64,000 nt of DNA from Heracleum sosnowskyi. Lineage: Eukaryota > Streptophyta > Magnoliopsida > Apiales > Apiaceae. This document shows, in pieces, positions 34,237-44,890 of the stretch (position 1 is the first letter of the stretch; each line of letters starts with the position of its first letter). Position numbers and translations under genes: made by a program. Under the pieces are notes generated by a model. It searched no databases. It was given only the letters and a program-made list of their open reading frames with translations, and was not told the DNA's origin. The DNA lies in assembly GCA_030848705.1 (NCBI GenBank), contig CM061244.1, positions 47,905,190-47,969,189 of the forward strand, written 5' to 3'.

Positions 34237-34834
34237 ATTATTTTTTGATTGTGGAGGACAATAAAATCAATCTATACAATACACACGGGGGGTTATTATA
34301 GATCTGGAGCGGCTTTAATGGAGGAGCAGAACAATGGAGACGGTGGTTTGTGGTTCTTTTCAAAATTAAGATAAGTTTTCTTATGCTTTTGTCCGTATAC
34401 ATAAGTTATCTTATAAAATTCGTAGTAAATTTAATACATGTCAGATTTTGATGATTTTTTATGATCCGAAAAGCTTTTACGATTTTCTGCAACTTTCGTT
34501 CTTGGTGTTTTCTCGGATTATGTTTCGATCTATTCTCGAAATCACAAAATATAATCAAATCCCGTTTTTCAGTATTAAGAAGTAAATCAGCAGATGTTTT
34601 ATTTGATTCCCGATTCGTTATAAGTCCGTTTCTGACGAACCATATATCATCGGAAATCTCTTTTCGTTTCCTATAACTTTCATGTTTTGTGTTTTCCAAG
34701 AAAATATCGTTTACATGGCCAAAAAGGTAAAAACAGATCTGGGCAGAATCTGAATCATGGAGATGTTAAAGAATTGTGATGCAATATTCGTAGGTCCTTA
34801 TCTGATATGGGTAATGTTTTCGAAAGCTATCTTT

Positions 34835-35000
34835 TCCAAGGAGGATAATATTTTTGAAGACCCTATTTCGAGTAGGATAATATTTTTGAAAACCCTCTTT
34901 CGAAGAGGATAATATTTTTGAAGACCCTCTTTCGAGGAGGATAATATTTTAGAAGAACCTCTTTTGAAGATGATAATCTTGTTTGAAGTCCCTACGGGGT
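34835..35000. repeat. Tandem repeat, about 34-bp unit
   Basis: Four to five degenerate units carry the theme gaggataatatttttgaaga and ccctctttcga. The array lies in the leader downstream of D's primer site. Unit lengths and sequence drift along the array. Confidence 0.8.
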
Positions 35001-35044
35001 GATCGTCTTGTGAAGGCCTTTCGGGATAATCTTGTTTTGAAGGT

Positions 35045-35140
35045 CCTGCATCATTCGCATCATGCATTCATTAATATCATCATGTGCATCATTCGAATCA
35101 TGCATTCATTCATATCATCATGTGCATCATACATTTACTC
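35045..35140. repeat. Direct duplication of about 46 bp
   Basis: Two nearly identical units contain catcattcg, atcatgcattcatt and atatcatcatgtg. It lies between two other arrays in the same leader-like region. Confidence 0.8.
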
Positions 35141-35184
35141 ATAAACATTGAACATTCTTAGATTCTGTGGTTGTCCCTGTGTGA

Positions 35185-35350
35185 TATTTTTGAATGCCCT
35201 TCTTTGATGAATGTGTTGCTTGGAATTATTTTTGAAGGCCCTTCTTTATGAAGGCGTTGCTTGGAAATTATTTTTTGAAGGCCCTTCTTTGTGGAAGGTG
35301 TTGCTTGAAATTTATTTTTGAAGGCCCTTCTATGAGGAGGGTACTGCTTA
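35185..35350. repeat. Tandem repeat, about 46-bp unit
   Basis: Four degenerate units share gaaggcccttcttt and gttgcttg. The gaaggccctt core resembles parts of the neighbouring 34-bp array, so the arrays may share an origin. Confidence 0.8.
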
Positions 35351-35397
35351 GAATACCTTGGTAAACCAGTACTTCCGGGGTGCTTATCCGTACTTCC

Positions 35398-35700
35398 GGA
35401 AAGCTCACCAAGAAGAGAGTCCACCCTCTTATGGTGAAGGTGAAGAGAGTCCACCCTATTATGGTGAAGAGAGTCATCCCTCTTATAGAGAGAAGAGTCC
35501 ACCCTCTTAAGGTGAAGAGAGTCCACCCTCTTAAGGTGAGAAGAGTCCTCCCTCTTATGGAGAAGAGAGTCCACCCTCTTATAGGTGAAGAGAGGCATCC
35601 CTCTTATGGAGAGAAGAGTCCACCCTCTTAAGGTGAAGAAAGTCCACCCTCTTAAGGTGAGAAGAGTCCTCCCTCTTATGGAGAGAAGAGTCCTCCCTAC
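35398..35700. repeat. Tandem array, about 24-bp unit, open in both directions
   Basis: About a dozen units resemble gagaagagtccaccctctta. Both strands stay open across much of the array and would give short Lys/Arg-Val-rich peptide repeats (KRVHPLKVKRVHPL on plus, KRVDSLHLKRVDSL on minus). It lies directly upstream of the spliced plus-strand ORF and may form part of its 5' region. Confidence 0.8.
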
Positions 35701-36986
35701 CCTAGCTGGCCATCCTGACTCTCCTCAACAGGGAAAAAACAAAAAATACAAAAGGAAACAAGTTGTTTCGGATAGTGAAGATGAATGTAAGGCTTCAAGG
35801 ACTATTGGCGCGCCAATATCCTTCTTTTTTTTTCTTTTTTTTAACGCTTCAAATTGTCTACCACATGCATATTCTTTGAATGGTTTAACAATATCAACTT
35901 TTCTTCCTAAATTGTTAAATAGATGTTACTTTTATTACTATTTCTCTTTATCTTTAGTTTATATTGACCTTTCTTCTTACAGATATGACTGGGGTTCCAA
36001 ACCTTTTTGGCGCGCCAAGAAATACATCTGCTACTCAACAAAGAGGCTCTACAGTCACCCTTCCTATCTCTACAAAGAAGCATGCGGCCAAAAAGAACAA
36101 AAATCAGGATCCAACCCAGGATGTTCAACCTCCTCCTAAGAAACAAAACATAGGCAAAGTTGGAAAAAGTGGGGTGGATGCTCAAATTGATGAAACTGGC
36201 GCGCATACTAGTGTTGCCGCGCCAAATTGTTCCTCACTTAGAGTGTTTAATGCCTTTGGTCATCTTGGGGATTCCCTTATCTCAGAAGTTGAATACAAAA
36301 GGTGGATGGCTAGGTCAGATAGTGACAAACAAAATATTGCCACTCGTGCCTCTCTTGACCTATTCCTGTTCAATTCCGAATGTGGGAAGAATAAGGAGGA
36401 AAACCTCAAACGCATGAAAGAACTGGAAGTTGAGGTTAGAAAGCTCAGAATAGACGTCAAATCTCTCAATTCTAAGCTAAATAAGTCGGAAACAGAGAAG
36501 AAAGCTGCAACCTCATCAATCTCTACTTTGGAAGCCAACTTGGCGCGCCAAATCGAACTTGTAAAGGAAAAGGATACCTTTATACAAACCCTTGAGGAGA
36601 AAACTACTGACCTTGAGCTAAAGTTAGATGAGCTTGAGGAGGAGAAAGATTCAGGCTGGACTGTTGAAAAGGAAAAACTATCCAGAGAATCCTTTGATGA
36701 ATGAATCAAAGCCTACTGTATCACCTTTCTTGCTGGCGAGCCCAATTATGATTGGCGCCCCAAGTTTGGCGCGGGAATTGCTGATTTCTTGGCTGACCTT
36801 TCTCAGAAGGAAGCCCAAGCCATTACTGAAAAGAAGATAGCCCTTGAAGAAACTCTATCATCAGAAACATTGGCGCGCCAACCTGATGAAAATGTTAATC
36901 CTGGAAAGAGTACTTCTGAGGAAAATGTGGAAGATACTACTACAAACGCGCCAAGGTCTGACCACCCCGAGGACATGGCAACTTAA
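35700..36986 (+). pseudogene. Spliced coiled-coil ORF, antisense to element C (Tat accessory ORF)
   Basis: Exon 1 ends near 35786 (KRKQVVSDSEDE). A putative intron, 35787-35982, has GTAAGG and TTACAG borders, and exon 2 opens with ATGACTGGGGTTCC. Exon 2 encodes a basic N-terminal segment and a conserved-looking block (FNAFGHLGDSLISEVEYKRW). A long coiled coil follows, roughly 36370-36700 (MKELEVEVRKLRIDVKSLNS). A TGA at 36702-36704 interrupts it, and the same frame continues to 36984 with FLAGEPNYDWRPKFG. Some Tat elements carry an antisense ORF between pol and the 3' LTR, which fits its place after C's integrase. Alternatively it belongs to D. Function unknown. Confidence 0.6.
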
Positions 36987-37519
36987 TCAACAATTTTGTT
37001 TTAATTTTACCTTATCCTTCCAAACTTTTATCTGCAAGTCTTTTGACTTTGCAAAGTTGTATTTCTAACTTGCTTTCGTTCTTTTGACGGGTAACACTAT
37101 TTTTTATTGCGAACTTCACATTCATGCATTGTAGCAAAGTAGTATACTTGGCGTGCCACTGGCCGAGGCGCAGAAATATTCCTTCAAAAAGGATCCAAGT
37201 AGGTGCGCCAGTAATGTTGGCGCGGCAAGATAATTGCAAAACGATCATAAACCAGTAAATATATCCAGAAAAAACTGAAAAGTTTATAACTTGAAAATAA
37301 AACCCTCACGGCTTATAGCACGATGAGTAATAAAAATAAATTGTCCTCGACATTGCCGGTATAAAGGCTGATAGCCAAAACAAAAACATAAGATAAAAAA
37401 CAGGGCAATCACTAGCTCAAAAAGGCGTGTTAACCACTACCCCCCCCCCCCCCCCCGAGACTAGGAGCAAATTTATTTGGTGCTAGTTTTAGTAACTGCA
37501 TGAGGCTTAAAAGCTCTTT
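36987..37519. other. Spacer between plus-strand ORF and element C integrase
   Basis: There is no coding signal. It contains two variants of the TTGGCGCGCCAA palindrome (37148-37159 and 37217-37228). A run of 17 C (37440-37456), read as a G17 tract on C's strand, lies about 60 bases past the integrase stop. The G run could be a polypurine tract, but no LTR start follows it. Confidence 0.6.
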
Positions 37520-38347
37520 TTACTGATAGTACTTCTTTAAATGAATGACATTCCAAGCTTTCGGGATTGGTTTGTCGTCCAAATCCAAAAGATAGTAAGC
37601 TCCTCCCCATAAAATGACTCTGACCTTGTATGGACCTTCCCAATTTGCTCCAAATACCCCATGAGCTGCAACCTTGGTATTTGGCATTACTTTTCTGAGA
37701 ACCAGATCACCAACCTTGAATGAACGAGCCTTTACTTTTCCATTGTAGAACCTTGCCGCCCGTCGCTGGTAAGCTGCAAGCTTCACTTGTGAATTTTCCC
37801 TTTCTTCTTCCAACAGGTCAAGAGACAACCTTTGATTGACCTGATTTGCCTCTTCATTGAAAGTATCTCGTCTGAACGATCCTGCACCTATCTCCACCGG
37901 TACCATAGCCTCAGAACCATAAGCGAGCATGAATGGAGACTCTCATGTCGTTGTTCTTGGGGTTGTATTATAAGACCAAAGTACCATGGGCAATTCCTCT
38001 GGCCAGCTTCCCTTTCTATTCTCCAGCTTCGTCTTCAAGGTATGCTTTATAATCTTATTCACCGCCTCTGTCTTTCCATTGCTTTGTGGATGATATACCG
38101 CTGCAAAATTTTTCTTGATATGTAACTCCTCGCAGAGACCCCTTAATTCCTTGCTATCAAATTGTTTCTCATTGTCAGAAATCAACTTGTAAGGAACTCC
38201 AAACCTGCACACAATAGAGTTAAAAACAAAATCCTTAGTTTCTTTGCTGTTATGGTAGCCAATGGGGTAGCTTCCGTCCACTTGGTAAAATAATCCACAG
38301 CCACCACCGCATACTTCACTCCCCCTTGGCTGTTGGAAGTTCTCCAA
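37520..38347 (-). pseudogene. Element C integrase core and C-terminus (broken)
   Basis: The core has Asp in ISDNEKQFDS and Glu in HPQSNGKTEAV; the first Asp (WGIDLIGELP) lies in the adjoining frame at about 38360. The C-terminal part (YGSEAMVPVEIG, FKVGDLVLRKV, GPYKVRVILWGGAYYL) ends at 37520. Two frameshifts or stops, near 37935 and 38320, split it into three pieces. Catalytic residues are retained, unlike in A. Confidence 0.87.
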
Positions 38348-39395
38348 TCAAGTCAATTCCCCACATAGTGAATGGCCATGGACTCATTAAAGGTGTTAGA
38401 GATGCGGCAGGACTATGAGTATAATTAGCAAATTTCTGACACTTGTCACATGCCCGAGAAAATTCATAAGCATCCTTTTTCATGGTAGGCCAATAATATC
38501 CCTGCTTCAAAATCTTCAACGCCAAAGATCCACCCCCCGAGTGATTGCCACAAATTCCTTCATGAACTTCTCTAAGGATGTAATCGCACTCCGCACCATC
38601 AATGCATTTCAGCAATGGTTGGTTAAAACCCCTTTTATATAGCATCCCATCGTACTCCACATACCTTGCTGCCTTATACCCGAGCTTTCTTGCCTCTATT
38701 ATGTTTTCTGGCAACCAACCTTCCTTGATGTACCTCCATATTGGTGTCATCCATGTCACCTGCTCGTCCTCTTCTATTTGCATCACATCAACTTCCCTAA
38801 CACTAGGCTCCTGTAACACCTCCAAAGGGATGACGCCCAACAAACTCACATCCTTTTGTGATCCCCATTTTGCCAATGCATCAGCCTGCTCATTTTCCCC
38901 CCGTGGGATTTTTACCAGCTTCACTTCAGTGAACCTAGACATAAGATGCAAAACACTCCTCATGTACAACTCTGTCCTCGGACCTCGGGCTTGAAAACCC
39001 CCATTCACCTGATGCACTACAATCATAGAATCACTACGTATCAACAAATTTTCAACCTTCATTTCTAAAGCAAGCCTCAATCCCCCAAGCAATGCCTCAT
39101 ACTCTGCATCATTGTTTGTTGCCTGAAACGCAAAATTGATAGCACTCATGAGCATATGTCCCTCAGGACTTATTAAGACTATCCCTGCACCAGCACACTC
39201 ATTATTGACCGCTCCATCTACGCTCAGAGTCCACCATCCTTCAGAAGTTCTTGGTTCTGTGACGTTTGTCTGAGCTAAAGGTTGGAAAGGAACCACTGCC
39301 AATGCATCCCCCTTCCAGCTTAGGGGAAAACTCAAGTATGAAATCTGCCAGTACTTGACCTTTAATAGACGTCCTTGGTTTGTAGTCCAAATCAA
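38316..39395 (-). pseudogene. Element C second RNase H and integrase zinc domain
   Basis: This frame encodes the Tat-specific archaeal-type RNase H (LSVDGAVNNECAGAGIVL, TNNDAEYEALLGGL, IRSDSMIVVHQ, ENEQADALAKW), with the acidic residues expected for catalysis. An integrase HHCC domain follows (VHEGICGNHSGG, LKQGYYWPTM, CDKCQKF), and then WGIDLIGELP. It is out of frame with RT on its right (join near 39310) and with the integrase core on its left. Confidence 0.87.
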
Positions 39396-40779
39396 ACTGC
39401 CCCAGTTCTACAACCCACTTCATCATCCGCCCTGTTACTTCTGGCTTATGCATAATTTGTCGAAGTGGAAAAGATGTCCTAATTTCCACCCTATGAGCCT
39501 GAAAATACGGACGTAACTTTCGAGAAGCCAATACAAGAGCATATACCAACTTTTCCATGTTCGTGTAACGGGTCTCAGCGTCATGTAACCTCCTACTCAC
39601 ATAATATATTGGAAATTGATCTACTCCTTCCTCCTTGACTAGCACCGCACTGACGGAGTATCCTGAAACAGCTAAGTACATAATTAACACTTCCCCTTCA
39701 ATTGGCTTTGCGAGCATAGGAGGCGATCCTAGATGTTCTTTGATCTTTTGAAATGCCTGCTCACACTCCGCTATCCACAAAAAATCTTTTCCTACCTTCT
39801 TAATAGATTTAAAAAATTCCTGACATTTATCTGATGACCTCGAGACGAATCTATTCAAAGCTGCAATCCTGCCAGTTAAACTTTGTACTTGCTTCACACA
39901 TGTTGGAGACTTCATGTCTAAGAGTGCCTTGATTTTTGCTGGATTTGCTTCTATACCCCGATGGTTGACTATGAATCCCAAAAACTTTCCTGATTCAACA
40001 CCAAATACACACTTCTGAGGGTTCAATTTCATTCGATACCTTCGCAATATGGCAAACATCTCCTCTAAGTGCTTGATATGATCCAACGCTTCCTTAGATT
40101 TCACCAACATGTCATCCACATACACCTCCATGGTCTTCCCAATTTGATCTTTAAACATCATATTTACCAACCTCTGGTAAGTTGCTCCAACATTAACAAG
40201 GCCGAATGGCATTCCAATGTAACAATAAAGCCCCCTATCAGTGATAAAAGAGGTATGCTCTTGATCCGGCTCATACATAGGTATTTTATTATATCCCGAG
40301 TAAGCATCCATGAAACTCAATAATGCATGTCCCGCTGTCGCGTCAACCAACTGATCTATCCTTGGCAACGGAAAACTATCCTTTGGACATGCTTTATTTA
40401 AATCAGTGAAATCTACGCACGTCCTCCACTTCCCGTTTGGTTTCTTTACCAGCACAGGATTCGCTAACCACGTTGGGTAGAAAGACTCCTTTATTAACCC
40501 AACCTCCAGTAATCTGTCTACTTCTTCTTGCAAAGCCACAGCACGTTCCCCGCTCACCGGCCTCCTTTTCTGCTGGGTTCCTTTTTTTGACGAATCTATA
40601 TTCAAACGATGACACATCAAATTTGGGTCAATTCCCACCATATCAGCATGACTCCAAGCGAAAACATCCAAGTTCGCCTTTAAAAATGAGATGAGCTGCT
40701 CAGCTAATTCTGGATTCAAATGCGATCCAATCTTCAACTCCTGCTCCGGGTAACGAGCATCCACCTTGACAGTTATCAT
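39241..40779 (-). pseudogene. Element C reverse transcriptase and first RNase H
   Basis: The RT is open throughout: WRTCVDFTDLNKACPKDSFP, SFMDAYSGYNKIPM, MPFGLVNVGATYQRLVN, catalytic EVYVDDMLVKSK and KFLGFIVNHRGIEANP. A degenerate first RNase H follows (IMYLAVSGYSVSAVLVKEEG, LRQIMHKPEVTGRMMKW). The frame shifts near 39310. It begins with an ATG directly after a TAA (40780-40782) that separates it from the protease ORF in the same frame, so the stop is probably a mutation. Confidence 0.88.
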
Positions 40780-41993
40780 TTACTCCGCTGATCCAGTATT
40801 AGCTACCGATAATGGCATTCGAGGATCGAGGTCGATGTCGTTATTTTTTTCAAGTTTATTTCCCTCATGGTCCTCATTCCCTATCTCATTTGTTTTTGAA
40901 CTTACTTCTTCCAACTCTGTGATAGGTCGTGTTCCTACAACCAACGTTTTATCACCATCTAATATCCTGACCTTACGAATTTCCCTTGAATCATCCACCC
41001 TCCAAATTTCTTCTTCTGCCTCTGTACCAGACCCATAGGATAGCAGCAATTGTGACAAACTTTGAGACGTCCCCACCTGCAAATCCTGCCTACCTGGCGC
41101 GCCAACAATAAAGAAAGGACCAGTTGGAGCGCCAATTCTTGGTGCATCCATAGTTGGAGCGCCCACCCATTCTTCTTTCATCCCTTCCTCGCCTTCTTCC
41201 TCATCAGTGTTCTCTGGAAACTGAACGGTATATACGACATTAACCACCCTTTCTTCCTCTACTTGTACCTCATTCACCCCTGTTTTATTACTCTTTCGAA
41301 ATCCTTTTACAGACTTGTTGTAGCATTCCCTAGAATCGTACTGACTTCCTCGAACACACCCGATCCCTCTTGGGGTTGGAAACTTCATGGATAAATGATA
41401 GATTGAGGTAACTACCCGCATTTCCTTCAACAATGGTCTTCCAACCAACGCATTATGAGATGAGTCTTGATCAATTACCATGAAATCCGCAATCTGGGTA
41501 GCAGAAAGAACCCCACTCCCAAGCGTTACAGGTAATCGAATGGTTCCCTTCACTCTGATAGATTCTCCTCCAAAACCATAAATGTAAATATTCTCAACCT
41601 TCATGTCTTTGTCAGGTAAGCCCATCTTTTTGTACGTGTCATAATATAAGATGTTGACCGAGCTTCCGTTGTCCACGAACACCCTATGCACATTCTGATT
41701 CCCAATTCCCATAGTGACCACCAGTGCGTCATTATGAGGGTGATGAACCCATCTAGCATCTTCCTCATAGAAAGTTATATCTGCTGCCTCTCCCCGAAAC
41801 AGCTTGGGCGGACGCTGATCTAATCGATTCACATTTGTCATAGGTGCAGTTTTAGCCTCCCTTGCATATCTCTCCATCGCCTTATTACTATCACCTGCAA
41901 TGTGTGGTCCTCCTACTATGGTGTGGATACTTCCTTCTCTAACAAATTTTGACCCCTCCTGCTTTTCCTTGTCGTCGTCTACCGAAGTGTGAC
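40780..41993 (-). pseudogene. Element C protease and linker
   Basis: The frame contains IVGGPHIAGD and ERYAREAK motifs, then the protease with active-site FVDNGSSVNILYYD (DNGS replaces the common DTGS, as often seen in Tat), ALVGRPLLKEM and KFPTPRGIG. The linker to RT holds a cluster of GAP tripeptides encoded by copies of the TTGGCGCGCCAA-type palindrome (41094-41165). It ends in a TAA just before RT. Confidence 0.85.
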
Positions 41994-44157
41994 CTATACC
42001 CCTTTTTCAATGAGATGGTCAGCCCGATATTTTTTTACCCACTCCGTTAAGTACCCATCCTTGATTAAAAGTTCAATTTGATCCTTTAGCTGTCTACATT
42101 CATGGGTGTTATGACCGGTAGATTGATGATATTCACAATATCTACCTCTGTCCTTGCTTTGGAAAGAACTCAAAGGTGCTGGCTTCCTGTATATCACCCT
42201 GTCTTTGGTCACTTCATATATGTGTTCAATAGACGCGGCAAGCAGCGTATAAGAACCCGACCTTGTCTTGACCTAGAAAGGGTTTCCGTCCTATCTTCTC
42301 ATTAGTAATATTTACCCGGTTCGGGCTTCGTCCTCGCGCCCTGTAATCTGGACTTGGTGATCGATCTTTCCTTTTGTTTCTGCCCTTACTGGTTCCATAT
42401 ACTTCACCTTTTTTTTTGTCAGCCAACGACTGTTCCACCCTCTTATACGACTCTGCCTGAGAAAATAATTCTGCTAACGTAGCCGGATCCTGCCCTGTAG
42501 GTGCTTCCAGAAGTCAGTTCCCACTCTCAAGCCAGCAATTAAAAAATTCTTTAAAGTCTCATACGTTGCTCCTCTGACTCTTGCTGCCTCTGCACTAAAC
42601 CTTTTAAAATATGCATTGAACGTTTCTCCCTCCCGCTGCTTAATGTTTGCCAAGGAGGTAACTGGAGGAGAATACTTGACTGCTGCTTGGAACTGTGTCA
42701 AGAACATCACCTGCATTTGTTCCCAAGAGGTTATCACCTCACTTCCCAATTTCTGAAACCATTGTTGAGCACTATCTCTGAAAGTCGCAGCTAGCAAACG
42801 ACACCTAGCCAAGCTTGGAACCTGATATACATCCATCTCAATATTGAAGCGCCCCAAAAATTCCTTTGGGTCAGAGTTACCATGAAAACGAAGGTCGGCT
42901 GTTGTGTTTCGATATCCCATTTGTAATAGAGCATCCTTCACAGCAACGGAGAATGGAGATGTCACTTTGGTGGAAAAAGAACCAGCTCCACCCTCCATAT
43001 GTGCTAACAGCTTCCTTATCACCAACATTGACATCACCTAACCCAGGAACATTCTGAATTCCACTGGACAGCCCTCCTCCCAGGAAGGTGTTTGCCATGG
43101 GTGGAGTAGGCGCGCCGAAACTTACCAACACAGATGATGGTGTACTCACGATTGGAGGTGTTTGTGTCATGATAGGAGGTGTAAGTTGCACAGAGACTTG
43201 TGGGGGGATAGGTACAACAATAGTTTGATTATCATGCAATACTGAAGGAGTTTGAATATTACCCGGGATAGGTTGACTTACTTGTGGCGATATTTGATTT
43301 GGAATTTCCAGAGTGTCTTGATGATTTTGGTTTTGATTTTTCCTCGCCTCACTAGTTGCACTATGTGAAGGTATTGGGACAATGATGGGTTCTTTTGATG
43401 GAAACTTGTCAGTCTGTCTTCCTGAATTCTCACACCCACGTCCTCGGTTGCCCCCTCCCCGAGAACCTCATCCATGATATCCTCCACGTATAATTTGCCC
43501 TCCTACAGGTATCTCCCTCCTTCCAACCGATTCAGAAACATTAATTTGGCCCCCGCCTTGCTCTTTCTCCTTTTCCAAAAGTAATTCTTTTATTTCCTCA
43601 CAAGTCAGCTTTACACCCATGAGGTCCATCATAGCCGATAACCTTTGCCCAGTGTTAAGTTGATTACCCCGCAAGCTACCCAGACGCCCAGTAGCATCCA
43701 GCACCGGGGGAGCTCGTGGTGACTCGAGAGTTTCAAGTATCATCTGACTATCCTCCGGGAATTCGACAATAGGCTCAGTCTCTCCAAAGTCTAACCTTCG
43801 TGGAGTGATGGGTGGCCGCCCCCCGGCACCGGGATAGTTTGCGCCCTTCCCCACTCCAGCGGCCGTAGTACGCCCAGCGGGCTCTCCTTCCATGCGTCGT
43901 CCTCCTCGGCCGTATGAACCATGTTGGGTCCTCCAATATTCAACCGCCTTCAACCTAGCATCAAAACTTCTCACAGTTGCGCCCATACGGTGAAGCTCGT
44001 CCATAAGATCTGTGTTACTAATCAACACCGGAGGTCAACTTCCAGTAACATGGGCCGGGTCTGTTGGAGTTACCGGAACATAGGGTTCATCTTCTCCATA
44101 ACCCTCCCAGTAAAAACTTCCTTCTTCATGAGCGCTTTCTTCACGATTTTGAGACAT
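41994..44157 (-). pseudogene. Element C gag (broken)
   Basis: The likely start is the ATG at 44157, about 30 bases past the primer site (MSQNREESAHEEG). A TGA interrupts after about 44 codons, and further stops and three frameshifts follow (near 43000, 42500 and 42225). The gag core is clear at 42474-43037 (DLRFHGNSDPKEFLGRFNIE, FRDSAQQWFQKL, FNAYFKRFSAEAARVRG). A CCHC-like finger (CEYHQSTGHNTHEC) lies at about 42120. The N-terminal half is rich in Pro and Gly and low in complexity. Confidence 0.83.
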
Positions 44158-44186
44158 CTTTCCTCCTAGATGATGATCTTATTCAG

Positions 44187-44204
44187 CCCCTCCTTCTAGC
44201 GCCA
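44187..44204 (-). other. Element C primer binding site
   Basis: TGGCGCTAGAAGGAGGGG on the minus strand, three bases after the LTR end ...ccattaaca. It is identical to the sites of A and D. Confidence 0.82.
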
Positions 44205-44207
44205 ATT

Positions 44208-44890
44208 TGTTAATGGAGGAATTTGTGATAACAAAATTTGAGGTTGTATACCGAAATTAAGATCTATGACGGTGGTTCTATAGCGGAATAATCGCCGGAG
44301 AGTGGTGGTAATTATATTTTTAAGAAGCTGTGATCAAAGGAGTTATGGTGGTCTCTCTGAGCTCTCAACGTCCAACCCCTTTAATGTGCCTACGTACCCT
44401 ATATTTATAGGGATCAAGCTTCACGTAGTTCTAATAGAACAAGGATATTAAGTCCACTAGAGATAGAACTCCTTGGCCGGACTACAAGGGTCCTAAATCT
44501 ACTAGAGATAGGTCTCCTTTAAGATAAGTGTCAAGCATAGTCCATGTCGGACTAGAACTCTTAACTTGTCATGAAATGCATATCCAAGCACACTAAGGAG
44601 AGCCCATACGATGAAGCCTAGTCGATGACCCCAAGGCTAAACCACGACCGTGCCTTCACGGATACAACATTAGCCCTATCTATTGGAGCTAACATCAACC
44701 GCTACCAACTACCACACCAGTCATTAGTTGCAGGGAAAAGTCACGACTTACTCCAAATGCACAAGCTGGTCCTTACCCCCGGATGAGGATAACCCACCAG
44801 ACTACAGGGCAAGTTCTCCAAAGTTATCGTCGCACCAGGTGTATCTTACTCCCCCAACAAGGATAACTTGCTAGAATACAGGAATAAAAC
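44208..44890 (-). repeat. Element C 5' LTR, inner part
   Basis: This 683-bp part of the LTR starts on the plus strand with tgttaatggagg. It contains a TATA box (minus strand ccctataaatata, about 44399-44411). It is interrupted at 44890 by element E, with target copy AAAAC at 44886-44890, and resumes at 59045. Confidence 0.85.
44399..44411 (-). promoter_or_regulatory. TATA box of element C LTR
   Basis: The minus strand reads ccctataaatata after cttgat, in the same context as element D's TATA box. It lies about 195 bp from the LTR end. Confidence 0.5.

Noticed and set aside
34406..34699. A 97-codon minus-strand ORF after D's primer site
   Set aside because: Low complexity and AT-rich, with an overlapping ORF on the other strand and no recognised motif. 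Not enough support for a gene.
35185..35700. Regularly repeated units that could suggest a CRISPR array
   Set aside because: Units are contiguous and degenerate with no unique spacers, in plant nuclear DNA next to retrotransposon sequence. They are simple tandem repeats.
37440..37456. C17 run as proof of the 3' LTR boundary of element C
   Set aside because: No TGTTA LTR start follows it on the minus strand and no LTR-like sequence is found to its left, so it cannot be used as a boundary.
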